Positions 9,601-17,627 of a stretch of 64,000 bases of DNA are shown in pieces (position 1 is the stretch's first letter; each line of letters starts with the position of its first letter). The position numbers and the translations under genes are program-made. The DNA comes from Ascidiimonas meishanensis (GTDB taxonomy: Bacteria > Bacteroidota > Bacteroidia > Flavobacteriales > Flavobacteriaceae): positions 310,001 through 374,000 of the forward strand of contig NZ_JBBEXD010000005.1 in NCBI RefSeq assembly GCF_037782385.1, written 5' to 3'. The notes under the pieces are model-generated. The model searched no databases and was not told where the DNA came from. It saw only the letters and a program-made list of their open reading frames with translations.

Positions 9601-9683
9601 ATCAAAATAAGGCTTAAACTTGCAGCGAAGCATTCATATTTTTAATATATTGAAACAAATCTAGATAATCAAAAAATAAAAGC

Positions 9684-10784
9684 GTGAAAAAAATAGGGAT
9701 ATTGTTTGGAATGGAAGATACATTTCCATGGGCATTCATCGATAAAGTAAATGAATTAGGAAAAGGTAAATTTTTGGCCGAACCAGTTTCAATTGATAAA
9801 TTGCAGCAGGGCATAGATTATGGCTATCATGTAATTATAGATCGTATTTCGCAAGATGTGCCATTCTATAGAGCATATTTGAAGAATGCTGCCCTTAAAG
9901 ATACTGCGGTAATAAATAATCCTTTTTGGTGGAGTGCAGACGAAAAGTTTTTTAACAATAGTCTGGCAGTTGAGTTGGGTGTGCCTGTTCCAAAAACAGT
10001 CTTATTACCTTCTCATGATAGACCAGAAGATACCTCAGAGACCTCTTTTAGAAACTTAAAATTTCCTTTAGATTGGGAATATATTGAAGATTATATTGGT
10101 TTTCCTGCTTATATGAAACCGCACGATGGTGGCGGATGGAAAAGTGTCTATAGAGTAGAGAGCTTGCAGGATATGTTTGATAAGTTATCTGAGACCGGGC
10201 AACTTGTGATGATGCTTCAAGAGGAAATTGTGTTTGATGATTACTACCGTGTCTATTGCTTGGGGCAGAAATATGTGCACATAATGCCATATGAGCCAAG
10301 AAATCCGCATCACCTCAGGTATGCTGCCACTCCAAAAACAGAAGGAGCAGTGCATAAAGAATTAATGAAAACTATTAAAGAGTATACCCTAAAGTTAAAC
10401 AAGGCATTAGGTTATGATTTCAATACAGTAGAATTTGCTATCAGAAATGGAGTGCCTTATGCCATAGATTTTTGTAATCCTGCTCCCGATGCAGATATCC
10501 ATTCTGTTGGGGAGGAAAATTTTGATTGGATTGTAACCCATGCGGCAAAGTTTGCTATTGAAAAAGCAAGAGCTCATAAAGCGGGTAAAAATAATTGTAG
10601 TTGGGGAAGTTTTGTGGAAGATTCCATTCCTTTGCCCGTCGTAAAAGTGCCTACGGTGAAAAAAACGCCAATGAAGAAAGTAACTATTAAGGCAAGGGCA
10701 TCTAGTGAAGTCAAGAAAGCTCCAGCAAAAAAGAAAACAGTTGCTAAGAAGACTTCTTCAGCAAAGAAATCAACTAAGAAATAA
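9684..10784 (+). CDS. ATP-grasp ligase with lysine/alanine-rich basic tail
   Basis: The start is a GTG (MKKIGILFGMEDTFPWAF), 366 residues. The ATP-grasp core is visible as FPAYMKPHDGGGWKSV (phosphate-binding lysine and glycine loop), MMLQEEIVFDDYYRVYC and a metal-binding end NTVEFAIRNGVPYAIDFCNPAPDAD. Residues about 322-366 form a histone-H1-like tail of Lys, Ala, Ser and Thr (KKAPAKKKTVAKK), probably disordered and nucleic-acid or polyanion binding. It follows the esterase after an 83-base gap, the largest in the first half of the cluster, so a minor internal promoter is possible. Ligase class is clear; substrate is unknown. Confidence 0.9.
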   Translation: MKKIGILFGMEDTFPWAFIDKVNELGKGKFLAEPVSIDKLQQGIDYGYHVIIDRISQDVPFYRAYLKNAALKDTAVINNPFWWSADEKFFNNSLAVELGVPVPKTVLLPSHDRPEDTSETSFRNLKFPLDWEYIEDYIGFPAYMKPHDGGGWKSVYRVESLQDMFDKLSETGQLVMMLQEEIVFDDYYRVYCLGQKYVHIMPYEPRNPHHLRYAATPKTEGAVHKELMKTIKEYTLKLNKALGYDFNTVEFAIRNGVPYAIDFCNPAPDADIHSVGEENFDWIVTHAAKFAIEKARAHKAGKNNCSWGSFVEDSIPLPVVKVPTVKKTPMKKVTIKARASSEVKKAPAKKKTVAKKTSSAKKSTKK

Positions 10785-10795
10785 AAACCTATCGT

Positions 10796-11896
10796 ATGCA
10801 TAAATTTACCATAGGTATAGAAGAGGAGTTTCAGGTAATTGATGCTGAAACTCGTGCACTAGTTTCTCATATGTCTAAAATTATAGAAGGAGGGAAAGTA
10901 GTACTTAAAGAACAGATTAAATCTGAAATGCACCAGTCTGTAGTAGAAATGGAAACGGGTATTTGTGAACACATCACACAAGCACGTGATGAAATTACCT
11001 ATTTAAGAAGCAATCTTGTGAATGTTGCTAAAGAGCAAGGTCTTTGCATAGGTGCTTCTGGAACTCATCCTTTTTCAAAGTGGACAGATCAAAGTATCAC
11101 AGATAATCCAAGATATGATGAGATCGTAAATGAAATGCGTGATGTAGCGCGTTCTAACCTTATTTTTGGTTTACATGTGCATGTCGCAATTCCCAGTAGG
11201 GAAGAAGGGATCCGGATTATGAATGTTGCAAGGTATTTTTTACCACACATCTATGCATTATCCACAAATTCTCCATTTTGGTTAGGGCGCGAAACAGGAT
11301 TTAAATCATATCGTTCAAAAGTATTTGATAAATTTCCAAGAACGGGAATTCCTCCATTTTTCTCTAGTGTATCAGAATATGATGAGTTTGTGAACTTATT
11401 AGTCAAAACTAAATGCATAGATAACGGAAAGAAAATTTGGTGGGATATTAGATTACACCCATTTTATCCAACTTTGGAGTTTAGAATTTGTGATATGCCT
11501 TTACGAGTAGATGAAACTATTTGTCTTGCCGCAATTATGCAATGTGTAATTGCCAAGATATACAAACTCCATAAAAAGAATTTAAGCTTTAGAGGCTACA
11601 GGAGGGTTTTAATTAATGAAAATAAATGGAGAGCAGCGCGTTATGGGATAGACTCAAAACTGGTTGATTTTGGTAAAGAAGAAGAGGTCTCTTTTCCTGG
11701 TTTGATAAATGAATTAATGGACTTTATAGATGATGTTGTAGATGAATTAGGCTGCAGGAATGAGGTGAATTATGTTTATCAGATGTTAGAACAGGGTACT
11801 GGGGCAGATAGACAATTGCATGTATATCAACAAAATAATGGCGACCTTAATAAGGTGGTAGATTTTGTAGTGGCAGAAACTGCATACGGACTTTAA
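10796..11896 (+). CDS. GCS2-type carboxylate-amine ligase (COG2170, YbdK-like)
   Basis: The 366-residue length matches the GCS2 family. The N-terminus IGIEEEFQVID carries the acidic metal-binding cluster; GASGTHPFSKW, FGLHVHVAIPS and FEFRICDMPLR-like LEFRICDMPLRVDE segments are family hallmarks. These enzymes use ATP to link the gamma-carboxylate of glutamate (or a related acid) to an amine such as cysteine; several members have weak or unknown specificity. It follows the ATP-grasp gene by 11 bases. In this cluster it is the best candidate for adding a glutamate-like unit, which is inference from the family. Confidence 0.92.
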   Translation: MHKFTIGIEEEFQVIDAETRALVSHMSKIIEGGKVVLKEQIKSEMHQSVVEMETGICEHITQARDEITYLRSNLVNVAKEQGLCIGASGTHPFSKWTDQSITDNPRYDEIVNEMRDVARSNLIFGLHVHVAIPSREEGIRIMNVARYFLPHIYALSTNSPFWLGRETGFKSYRSKVFDKFPRTGIPPFFSSVSEYDEFVNLLVKTKCIDNGKKIWWDIRLHPFYPTLEFRICDMPLRVDETICLAAIMQCVIAKIYKLHKKNLSFRGYRRVLINENKWRAARYGIDSKLVDFGKEEEVSFPGLINELMDFIDDVVDELGCRNEVNYVYQMLEQGTGADRQLHVYQQNNGDLNKVVDFVVAETAYGL

Positions 11897-11922
11897 TTTA
11901 TAACAAGTTATATATATTTTAG

Positions 11923-11952
11923 TTGTTAAAGAAGTTAAAGTGCTTATTTTTA
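11923..11952 (+). promoter_or_regulatory. Bacteroidota-type promoter before the amidotransferase gene
   Basis: A TTG at 11923-11925 and TATTTTTA at 11945-11952 are separated by exactly 19 bases, close to the Bacteroidota arrangement TTG-N19-TAnnTTTG. It lies in the 104-base gap before the amidotransferase. This suggests that the last two cluster genes can be transcribed separately from the first six. Confidence 0.4.
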
Positions 11953-12000
11953 CGACCTTGTTGAGTCTCACAAATTTCCGGCGCATTAAAGATTGAATGA

Positions 12001-12837
12001 ATGAAGAAGCGAGCATTAAGAATAGCTATATTAGATATGAATAACAACGTTCCTAATCAGGGTTTACGTTGTATAAAAGCACATGTAGAACAGTTTCTTT
12101 CTAAAGACGGAGATCAAAACACGTATAAAGTATTTGATGTTCGTGCTAAAAATGAAATTCCAGACATTGCTGATTTTGATATTTTTATATCTTCTGGCGG
12201 TCCTGGAAGTCCACTTCCTGAAGGACACAAATGGGAATCTCTGTACACGAATTTCTTAAATCAAGTATTGGCTCATAATACTATGAATGAACAAAAGAAA
12301 TATCTTTTTCTGATTTGCCATTCTTTTCTAATTGCTTGTTTGCATTGGGAATTAGCAACCGTTAATATGCGAAAATCCTATTCTTTTGGAGTTATGCCTG
12401 TTCATAAGACCGATGCTGGTAAGGCAGAATCACTGTTAAAACCTTTGCCAAATCCGTTTTATGTAGTGGATTCTAGGGCATGGCAAGTGGTACAGCCTAA
12501 AAAGAAAAAATTGGAAGCAATGGGGGCTAAGATTCTTAACCTAGAAAAAAAGAGACCCCATATTCCTTTAGAAAGAGCTGTGATGACTATTCGTTTTACT
12601 GATGAAATTTTTGGAACACAGTACCATCCAGAAGCAGATGCTGAAGGAATGCGGTTCTATTTTCAGCAAGAAGAAAAAAGACAACAAATTATAGATGAAT
12701 ATGGCGAATCAAAATATTTGGATGTGATAGCGCATTTAGATGATCAAGATAAGATTATGCTCACCCAAGAAGTGATCATACCCGGGTTCTTGAGAGATGC
12801 TGCGGATGCCATAAGAAACCCTAGAGTTTTTGCCTAA
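12001..12837 (+). CDS. Class I glutamine amidotransferase-like protein
   Basis: The 278-residue product has a class I glutamine amidotransferase fold: FISSGGPGSPLP (oxyanion loop), probable nucleophile Cys106 in LFLICHSFLIA, and the His209-Glu211 pair in GTQYHPEAD. The nucleophile elbow lacks the usual GxCxG glycines, so substrate or activity may differ from standard glutaminases. The stop overlaps the start of the next gene by one base (TAATG), which implies translational coupling and a likely complex, for example ammonia supply to that partner. That use is inference. It also could act on a gamma-glutamyl product as a hydrolase. Confidence 0.88.
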   Translation: MKKRALRIAILDMNNNVPNQGLRCIKAHVEQFLSKDGDQNTYKVFDVRAKNEIPDIADFDIFISSGGPGSPLPEGHKWESLYTNFLNQVLAHNTMNEQKKYLFLICHSFLIACLHWELATVNMRKSYSFGVMPVHKTDAGKAESLLKPLPNPFYVVDSRAWQVVQPKKKKLEAMGAKILNLEKKRPHIPLERAVMTIRFTDEIFGTQYHPEADAEGMRFYFQQEEKRQQIIDEYGESKYLDVIAHLDDQDKIMLTQEVIIPGFLRDAADAIRNPRVFA

Positions 12838-14027
12838 TGAGGAGTAAGGTTCGCCACTGGTTTAATTCTGTTTTTTCAGATGATAAACATCATGCATTAC
12901 TTCAACATTTTGAAGATAATTATCCCGGTCAATTAGGATATAGGGTTTCTGAATCTCCTATTTTTATCACAGACAACTTTAAAGAGCAACTGCTACAAGC
13001 AAGTGATCAAATACTGGAACAAGTACAACGTATTCCTGACGAAATTCTTTCAAAAGCAACCCCTTCTTCAATGCGAGTACCAGGAGATCACGGGAGACCA
13101 CATTTTATGTCTATTGACTTTGGAGTCTGCGCAAATGATAAAGGTGAATTAGAACCACAACTTATAGAGATGCAAGCTTTTCCCTCTTTATTCTGTTATC
13201 AACTAGAGTTAGGAAAACAATACTTTAAACAATACGGTCTTGAAGAGGAACACAATTTTTTGTTTAATAACTTTACATCAGAAAGTTATGTAGATGCTTT
13301 TAAGAAGTTAATTATTGAAGATGCTGCACCAGAAAATGTAGTGATTCTTGAATTGCATCCTGAAAAACAGAAAACCCGTATTGACTTTGTGCTAACAGAA
13401 AAATATTTGGGCATTAAAACGGTCTGCCTTTCCAAGGTTATTAAAGAAGGAAGATATTTATTTTATGATAAGGATGGAATAAAAACACCCATTCATCGCA
13501 TTTATAACCGGGTTATTTTAGATGAGTTACTTCAGTATGGCTCTTTAAGTACAGCGTTTAAAATGCAAGATGAAGTAGAAGTAACATGGGTTACCCATCC
13601 GGATTGGTTTTTTAAAATATCAAAAGTGATACTTCCATTACTTGATCATCCTAATGTACCTAAGTCTTACTTCGCCGATGAATTTCCAGTGGGTGAAGAT
13701 TTACAAAATTATGTATTAAAGCCTTTGTACTCTTTTGCGGGACAAGGAGTTAAATTATCACCAAGTATAACGGATATAAAGAACCTGAAAACACCACACG
13801 ATTATATTCTACAGAAAAAAGTAACGTATGCACCGGCATTTTTAGACACCAATAAAGAGTTGGCACGTGCAGAAATCCGCATGATGTATATTTGGCCTAA
13901 AGGTGCCAAAAAATCAGTTCCAGCTATTAACTTAGTAAGAATGACTAAAAGCGAAATGATCAATGTAGATCATAACAAAGCAAATACTATTTTTACTGGA
14001 AGCAGTATTGCTTTATTTGCAAAATAA
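12837..14027 (+). CDS. Divergent ATP-grasp-like protein coupled to the amidotransferase
   Basis: I do not recognise a named family, but the 396-residue protein has ATP-grasp-like features late in the chain: YVLKPLYSFAGQGVKLS at about residue 290 (lysine plus glycine-rich loop), YILQKKVTYAP, then AEIRMMYIWP and GSSIALF at the end. The N-terminal 250 residues are unlike the two other ATP-grasp enzymes of the cluster and include MRVPGDHGRPHFMSIDFG and PQLIEMQAFPS, which recall circularly permuted or glutathionylspermidine-synthase-like ligases. It begins on the stop codon of the amidotransferase and ends the cluster, convergent with an unrelated gene. Confidence 0.72.
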   Translation: MRSKVRHWFNSVFSDDKHHALLQHFEDNYPGQLGYRVSESPIFITDNFKEQLLQASDQILEQVQRIPDEILSKATPSSMRVPGDHGRPHFMSIDFGVCANDKGELEPQLIEMQAFPSLFCYQLELGKQYFKQYGLEEEHNFLFNNFTSESYVDAFKKLIIEDAAPENVVILELHPEKQKTRIDFVLTEKYLGIKTVCLSKVIKEGRYLFYDKDGIKTPIHRIYNRVILDELLQYGSLSTAFKMQDEVEVTWVTHPDWFFKISKVILPLLDHPNVPKSYFADEFPVGEDLQNYVLKPLYSFAGQGVKLSPSITDIKNLKTPHDYILQKKVTYAPAFLDTNKELARAEIRMMYIWPKGAKKSVPAINLVRMTKSEMINVDHNKANTIFTGSSIALFAK

Positions 14028-14060
14028 AAACGATCATTTCTTTTTAATGGCTTTGAAGTG

Positions 14061-15566
14061 CTAGAATTTTAGTTTAAGCCCACCATAAATCCCAAAAGTA
14101 TAGACATTAATATTGTTTGGATTATCCTTGAACGGTTTTAGCTGGTATTTAAAAACGGGTTCAACTGTAAACAGCCAGTTATTTGCAAAATTATAATAGA
14201 TACCAGTACCTGCATTCAAACTAAAACTAATATCAGAGACTTCAGTAGCATTACCAATAAAAACGGATCCGGATGGTGAGGTAGCAAATACCTCATTTCT
14301 ATCTAGCAACCAGGTACTAAACCCAGCAACTCCGGCAAACTCTAATTTACCAGTTTTAAACAAATAATTAACTTCTAAAGGAACTTCAATATAACTGAGT
14401 TCATGCTTGAGGTTAACTAGGCCAGTATCGTTAAATAGTTGGGATAACTGGGTTTTAGAAACTAGCCTTGGAGCTTCTATTTGATAACTTAATAAATCAG
14501 TAGCGTTATTATTATTATCAAACTCAGGAATATTTTTCGTAAGATATCCTAAGCGCAATTTGTTGGCACCAAAACGGAGTTGGAGCCTTTCAGAAGCTTT
14601 GTAATAAAAGAAAAAACCATAACCCATATTCCATGTCCCTTCAGTTTCATTTTCGCTTAGTGTTCCATCCAAAATAGAACCTTGTTTAAAGAAATTGTAA
14701 TAAATAGTTGCTCCATGAATTGAAAAAGCCAAACGTTTCTTCTTGGAACCCTCTGTTATGAGGCTATCTTTTGATTTCTCTTTCTCAATTTCTGCAAGCA
14801 ATGCCTTCTTTTTTAAATCTAAAGAATCCTTTTTCAACGAATCACTAACTAATTCGTTGGAAGTATTCTTATTATTTAGAGCATTCAAGGCACTTAAATT
14901 TTTATTTTTAGAAGTATCGCTACTTTTCTCTTTGGTTTTTGAACCTGAGTTTTGCAAAACAGTTTCTTTAGTTTTAATCGATTTTTTAAGAGAACTATTC
15001 ACCTTTATTTCATTAAACGCTACTGTGTCAATATTATTTTTAGAGGCAGTTTTAGAATATTTTGGGAGGGTAGTTTTATTGGTTGAGGTACTTTTGGTTA
15101 TTGTTGGGTGATTTAATGTTTGAGAAGTTGAAACCTGATTACTGGTTACCTTTATTTTTTGTGTATTCTTTGTTTCCTCATTCTCAGGAGTCGCCTTGTC
15201 AGCATTAATCTTATCGATATTTGGGAGGGTGTCTACATATTCATTGCTTTTTAAATAATTGTTGTTTACACTATTAAGAGTATCAGCTTCTAAAATAGTA
15301 GATACATTTATTTTATCACGATTGGTCTCGTTTAGATTTTCTGGAAGATCTGTTGTTTCAACAAGGGTTGAATAGTGCCAAATAACACTGCTGCCTATAA
15401 TCAATAAAAGTACAAATGCAAGTCGGCTCCAAAGCCAAACCGCTCTTCTTTTTTTGTCCTTTTTGAGTTGGGTTTCCAATTGTGTCCAGAGTAAATTAGA
15501 GGGAGCTTTTTTCCCTTCTTCTAATGTTTCTTTAAACAATCTTCCTATGTCTTTTTTAGTTTCCAT
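14061..15566 (-). CDS. Anti-sigma-like membrane protein fused to an outer-membrane barrel domain
   Basis: The 501-residue protein has a cytoplasmic N-terminus (residues 1-40: LFKETLEEGKKAPSNLLW), one membrane span at about 43-65, a low-complexity Ser/Thr/Lys/Asn-rich linker to about residue 265, and a C-terminal 230-residue domain with alternating beta strands that ends in FGIYGGLKLKF, the terminal phenylalanine typical of outer-membrane barrels. It starts 5 bases after the stop of the ECF sigma gene, so the two form an operon. The likely role is anti-sigma factor or trans-envelope sensor for that sigma factor. Barrel and anti-sigma parts are both calls from sequence shape. Confidence 0.75.
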   Translation of the reverse strand: METKKDIGRLFKETLEEGKKAPSNLLWTQLETQLKKDKKRRAVWLWSRLAFVLLLIIGSSVIWHYSTLVETTDLPENLNETNRDKINVSTILEADTLNSVNNNYLKSNEYVDTLPNIDKINADKATPENEETKNTQKIKVTSNQVSTSQTLNHPTITKSTSTNKTTLPKYSKTASKNNIDTVAFNEIKVNSSLKKSIKTKETVLQNSGSKTKEKSSDTSKNKNLSALNALNNKNTSNELVSDSLKKDSLDLKKKALLAEIEKEKSKDSLITEGSKKKRLAFSIHGATIYYNFFKQGSILDGTLSENETEGTWNMGYGFFFYYKASERLQLRFGANKLRLGYLTKNIPEFDNNNNATDLLSYQIEAPRLVSKTQLSQLFNDTGLVNLKHELSYIEVPLEVNYLFKTGKLEFAGVAGFSTWLLDRNEVFATSPSGSVFIGNATEVSDISFSLNAGTGIYYNFANNWLFTVEPVFKYQLKPFKDNPNNINVYTFGIYGGLKLKF

Positions 15567-15571
15567 GTATT

Positions 15572-16114
15572 TTAGGTCGCTTGTTTCTTTTCAAGCACTA
15601 ATAATTTCTCTTTTAAAATTGCTTTTGCTCGGTGTAAATTAGATTTAGAAGTTCCTACCGTAATGTTTAGGAGATTTGCAATCTCTAAATGTGTATAGTC
15701 ATCCAGTTCATAAAGACTAAACACCATACGGTACTTATCGGGGAGTTCTTGAACGAGTTTTAACAGGGTATCTAAGGAATAAGAAAAAGCTATTACTCCT
15801 TCTGATTCCGGTTTTTCAATAGCCGTTACATCTTCATTAATTATGTCATAGACAACTTTTTTCTTATATCTATCTATGGCTTTATAAATTACGATACGTT
15901 TCATCCATCCTTCAAAAGAACCTTTTCCTTTATACTTTCTAATGCTTTTAAAAATGGCCATAAATGCCTCTTGTAAATTGTCTTCTGCCTCCTCTATGTT
16001 ACCACAATATTTGAGACTCAGAAAAAACAGGATGTCTTTGTATTGCTTGTACAAAGATTCCTGAGCTTTTAGATCGTTCTTTTTGCAACGCTTAATAAGT
16101 GTTTCTAAGCTCAA
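15572..16114 (-). CDS. ECF-type RNA polymerase sigma factor
   Basis: The 180-residue length fits the group IV sigma-70 family. Region 2 is seen as YKDILFFLSLKYCGNIEEAEDNLQEAFMAIFKSI with SFEGWMKRIVIYKAIDRYK, and region 4 as LPDKYRMVFSLYELDDYTHLEIANLLNITVGTSKSNLHRAK, which is a clear helix-turn-helix. It is immediately upstream of the anti-sigma/barrel fusion. Most likely it directs transcription of an envelope-related regulon and its own operon. The target promoters cannot be seen here. Confidence 0.93.
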   Translation of the reverse strand: MSLETLIKRCKKNDLKAQESLYKQYKDILFFLSLKYCGNIEEAEDNLQEAFMAIFKSIRKYKGKGSFEGWMKRIVIYKAIDRYKKKVVYDIINEDVTAIEKPESEGVIAFSYSLDTLLKLVQELPDKYRMVFSLYELDDYTHLEIANLLNITVGTSKSNLHRAKAILKEKLLVLEKKQAT

Positions 16115-16292
16115 AAGTGGAATATTCCTTTATTTAAGAGTTTAATTAGTTCTAATATTAAAAATTATAAATTGATTATCTTCTTATTTTGACAGTAAAG
16201 TTCAATAAACAGTCAAGTAAGTAGACTTACTATTTCATAGTCTATGAAATGAGAAAAGGGTTGCGTTAAATAGCCAGATAAAAAAGTATTCC

Positions 16293-16300
16293 TAAATTTG
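16293..16300 (+). promoter_or_regulatory. -7 element of the tRNA-Arg locus promoter
   Basis: TAAATTTG is a perfect match to the Bacteroidota -7 consensus TAnnTTTG. It precedes the degenerate tRNA copy and the intact tRNA-Arg. The nearest upstream TTG (16261) is too far away for a standard -33 element, so only the -7 element is supported. Confidence 0.4.
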
Positions 16301-16310
16301 CGTTGGTATT

Positions 16311-16370
16311 GTTATAGTTCAATGGATAGCCCCGAGGAATCGGGGGAAGTTTCCCGAGACTATAAAATAG
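16311..16370 (+). pseudogene. Degenerate tRNA-Arg copy interrupted by short hairpins
   Basis: The segment begins with ATAGTTCAATGGATAG, identical to the D-arm region of the intact tRNA-Arg just downstream, and later has GAAGTTTCCCGAGACT, which resembles its anticodon arm. Between them sits the hairpin CCCCGAGGAATCGGGG, and the acceptor stem is missing. The hairpin is the complement-related form of one found in each unit of the downstream tandem array. It is a broken duplicate rather than a working tRNA. Confidence 0.55.
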
Positions 16371-16373
16371 ATT

Positions 16374-16445
16374 GGCCCCATAGTTCAATGGATAGAATAG
16401 AAGTTTCCTAAACTTTAGATCCAAGTTCGATTCTTGGTGGGGCTA
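16374..16445 (+). tRNA. tRNA-Arg, anticodon CCT
   Basis: A complete cloverleaf can be drawn by hand. The acceptor stem is GGCCCCA with TGGGGCT (first pair G-U), the D-arm GTTC with GAAT, the anticodon stem GAAGT with ACTTT, the loop TTCCTAA (anticodon CCT), and the T-arm CCAAG-TTCGATT-CTTGG. The discriminator base is A and CCA is not encoded, which is common in Bacteroidota. The variable loop is four bases. It should decode AGG codons. Confidence 0.9.
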
Positions 16446-16862
16446 CGTAGGAGACGCACCAAACGTGCGCAGCACGCAAAGCATTTGCTTTGGAATGGGA
16501 GCTTGTCCCGATTCCTCGGGGATTCTTGGTGGGGCTACGTAGGAGACGCACCAAACGTGCGCAGCACGCAAAGCATTTGCTTTGGAATGGGAGCTTGTCC
16601 CGATTCCTCGGGGATTCTTGGTGGGGCTACGTAGGAGACGCACCAAACGTGCGCAGCACGCAAAGCATTTGCTTTGGAATGGGAGCTTGTCCCGATTCCT
16701 CGGGGATTCTTGGTGGGGCTACGTAGGAGACGCACCAAACGTGCGCAGCACGCAAAGCATTTGCTTTGGAATGGGAGCTTGTCCCGATTCCTCGGGGATT
16801 CTTGGTGGGGCTACGTAGGAGACGCACCAAACGTGCGTAGCACGCAAAGCATTTGCTTTGGA
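16429..16862. repeat. Tandem array of a 92-bp unit starting inside the tRNA-Arg 3' end
   Basis: A 92-bp unit starts at 16429, 16521, 16613, 16705 and 16797; the fifth copy is cut at about 16862. The first 17 bases of each unit (GATTCTTGGTGGGGCTA) equal the 3' end of the tRNA, from the T-loop to the discriminator base. Each unit also has three short hairpins: CGTGCGCAGCACG, AAGCATTTGCTT and CCCGATTCCTCGGG. Copies are almost identical; the last has CGTGCGTAGCACG. Open readings through the array on both strands are by-products of its regular period and are not genes. Confidence 0.95.
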
Positions 16863-17034
16863 AAATAGAAATATTTGTTTTTGATTATTTCAGTATTAAT
16901 TAGGGAGCGTATTTTTGAACTCTTTTAGATTGATTTTTGAATAAGGTTTTACTCATATTCTTAAAATTCAAACGCTTCCTTAGCCTGCCACTATACTTTA
17001 AGGAGCTTGGGTTTATATCTAAGGGATTTTCTTT

Positions 17035-17487
17035 TTACACCCCAAATTGAGTCAAATGGTGATCGAGGTGTTTACTCAGCATATTATTCCACTCTTTTTT
17101 TGTTAGAACTCCAAAGGAATGAGATTCTTTTCCATCAAAATAGTCTTCTCCAAGTTGTTGTGTTTTATTTATATAGTCAACTAAACGTTTTTTTTCTAAT
17201 TCAAACTTTTTACTGTCCTTTATTATAAATTCTGGAGCTGTTCGTCCGTTTTTTTTAAATGGCTTTTCACTTACTACAAGTTTCTTCACAAATAGTTTAA
17301 AGATCAGTTTTTTAAGGCCTTTTGGTTTTGGGGGAGTAGTATCGTAAATCATTTCGTAGGATACATTGCAATGTGCGAGCATTTTCTCTACATTCATTTG
17401 TCCCCAATTTGGTCTTGTAGTGGGTGTTAATTTATCAATGCGGCTTATAAATGCGGCCGTGTCTTTTGGATCGAATACATTTTTCAT
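17035..17487 (-). CDS. DUF1569-like protein
   Basis: The 150-residue cytoplasmic protein has the DUF1569 pattern: an early RPNWGQMNVEKMLAHCNVSYE segment and a late KEWNNMLSKHLDHHLTQFGV segment with a conserved HLDHHL. The family is thought to share the four-helix DinB-like fold with metal-binding histidines, here His45, and the late HxDHH group. The reaction is unknown. It is a single gene, separated from its neighbours by more than 130 bases on each side. Confidence 0.75.
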   Translation of the reverse strand: MKNVFDPKDTAAFISRIDKLTPTTRPNWGQMNVEKMLAHCNVSYEMIYDTTPPKPKGLKKLIFKLFVKKLVVSEKPFKKNGRTAPEFIIKDSKKFELEKKRLVDYINKTQQLGEDYFDGKESHSFGVLTKKEWNNMLSKHLDHHLTQFGV

Positions 17488-17627
17488 TTTCCTTTTGATT
17501 TAGTTGGTCACTTCTGTTTCAAAGGGCTTTTTAAATACACCTTATTAACAGCATAAGAACCATAGAGCATATGATTACGATGCTTTTGATTAGCACTAAG
17601 TCAAATATAAATATTTTGCTTTAATAT

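Noticed and set aside
5089..14027. Cyanophycin or NRPS-type biosynthesis
   Set aside because: There is no Mur-ligase-like cyanophycin synthetase, no adenylation or carrier domain, and no cyanophycinase; the ATP-grasp proteins stand alone.
16429..16862. CRISPR array
   Set aside because: The 92-bp units are directly adjoining, almost identical along their whole length and have no unique spacers; no cas genes are nearby.
16434..16868. Repeated open readings of 60-78 codons on both strands
   Set aside because: They are produced by the 92-bp tandem unit (not a multiple of three, so it cycles through frames) and overlap a tRNA. Their protein sequence only repeats the array; no start context.
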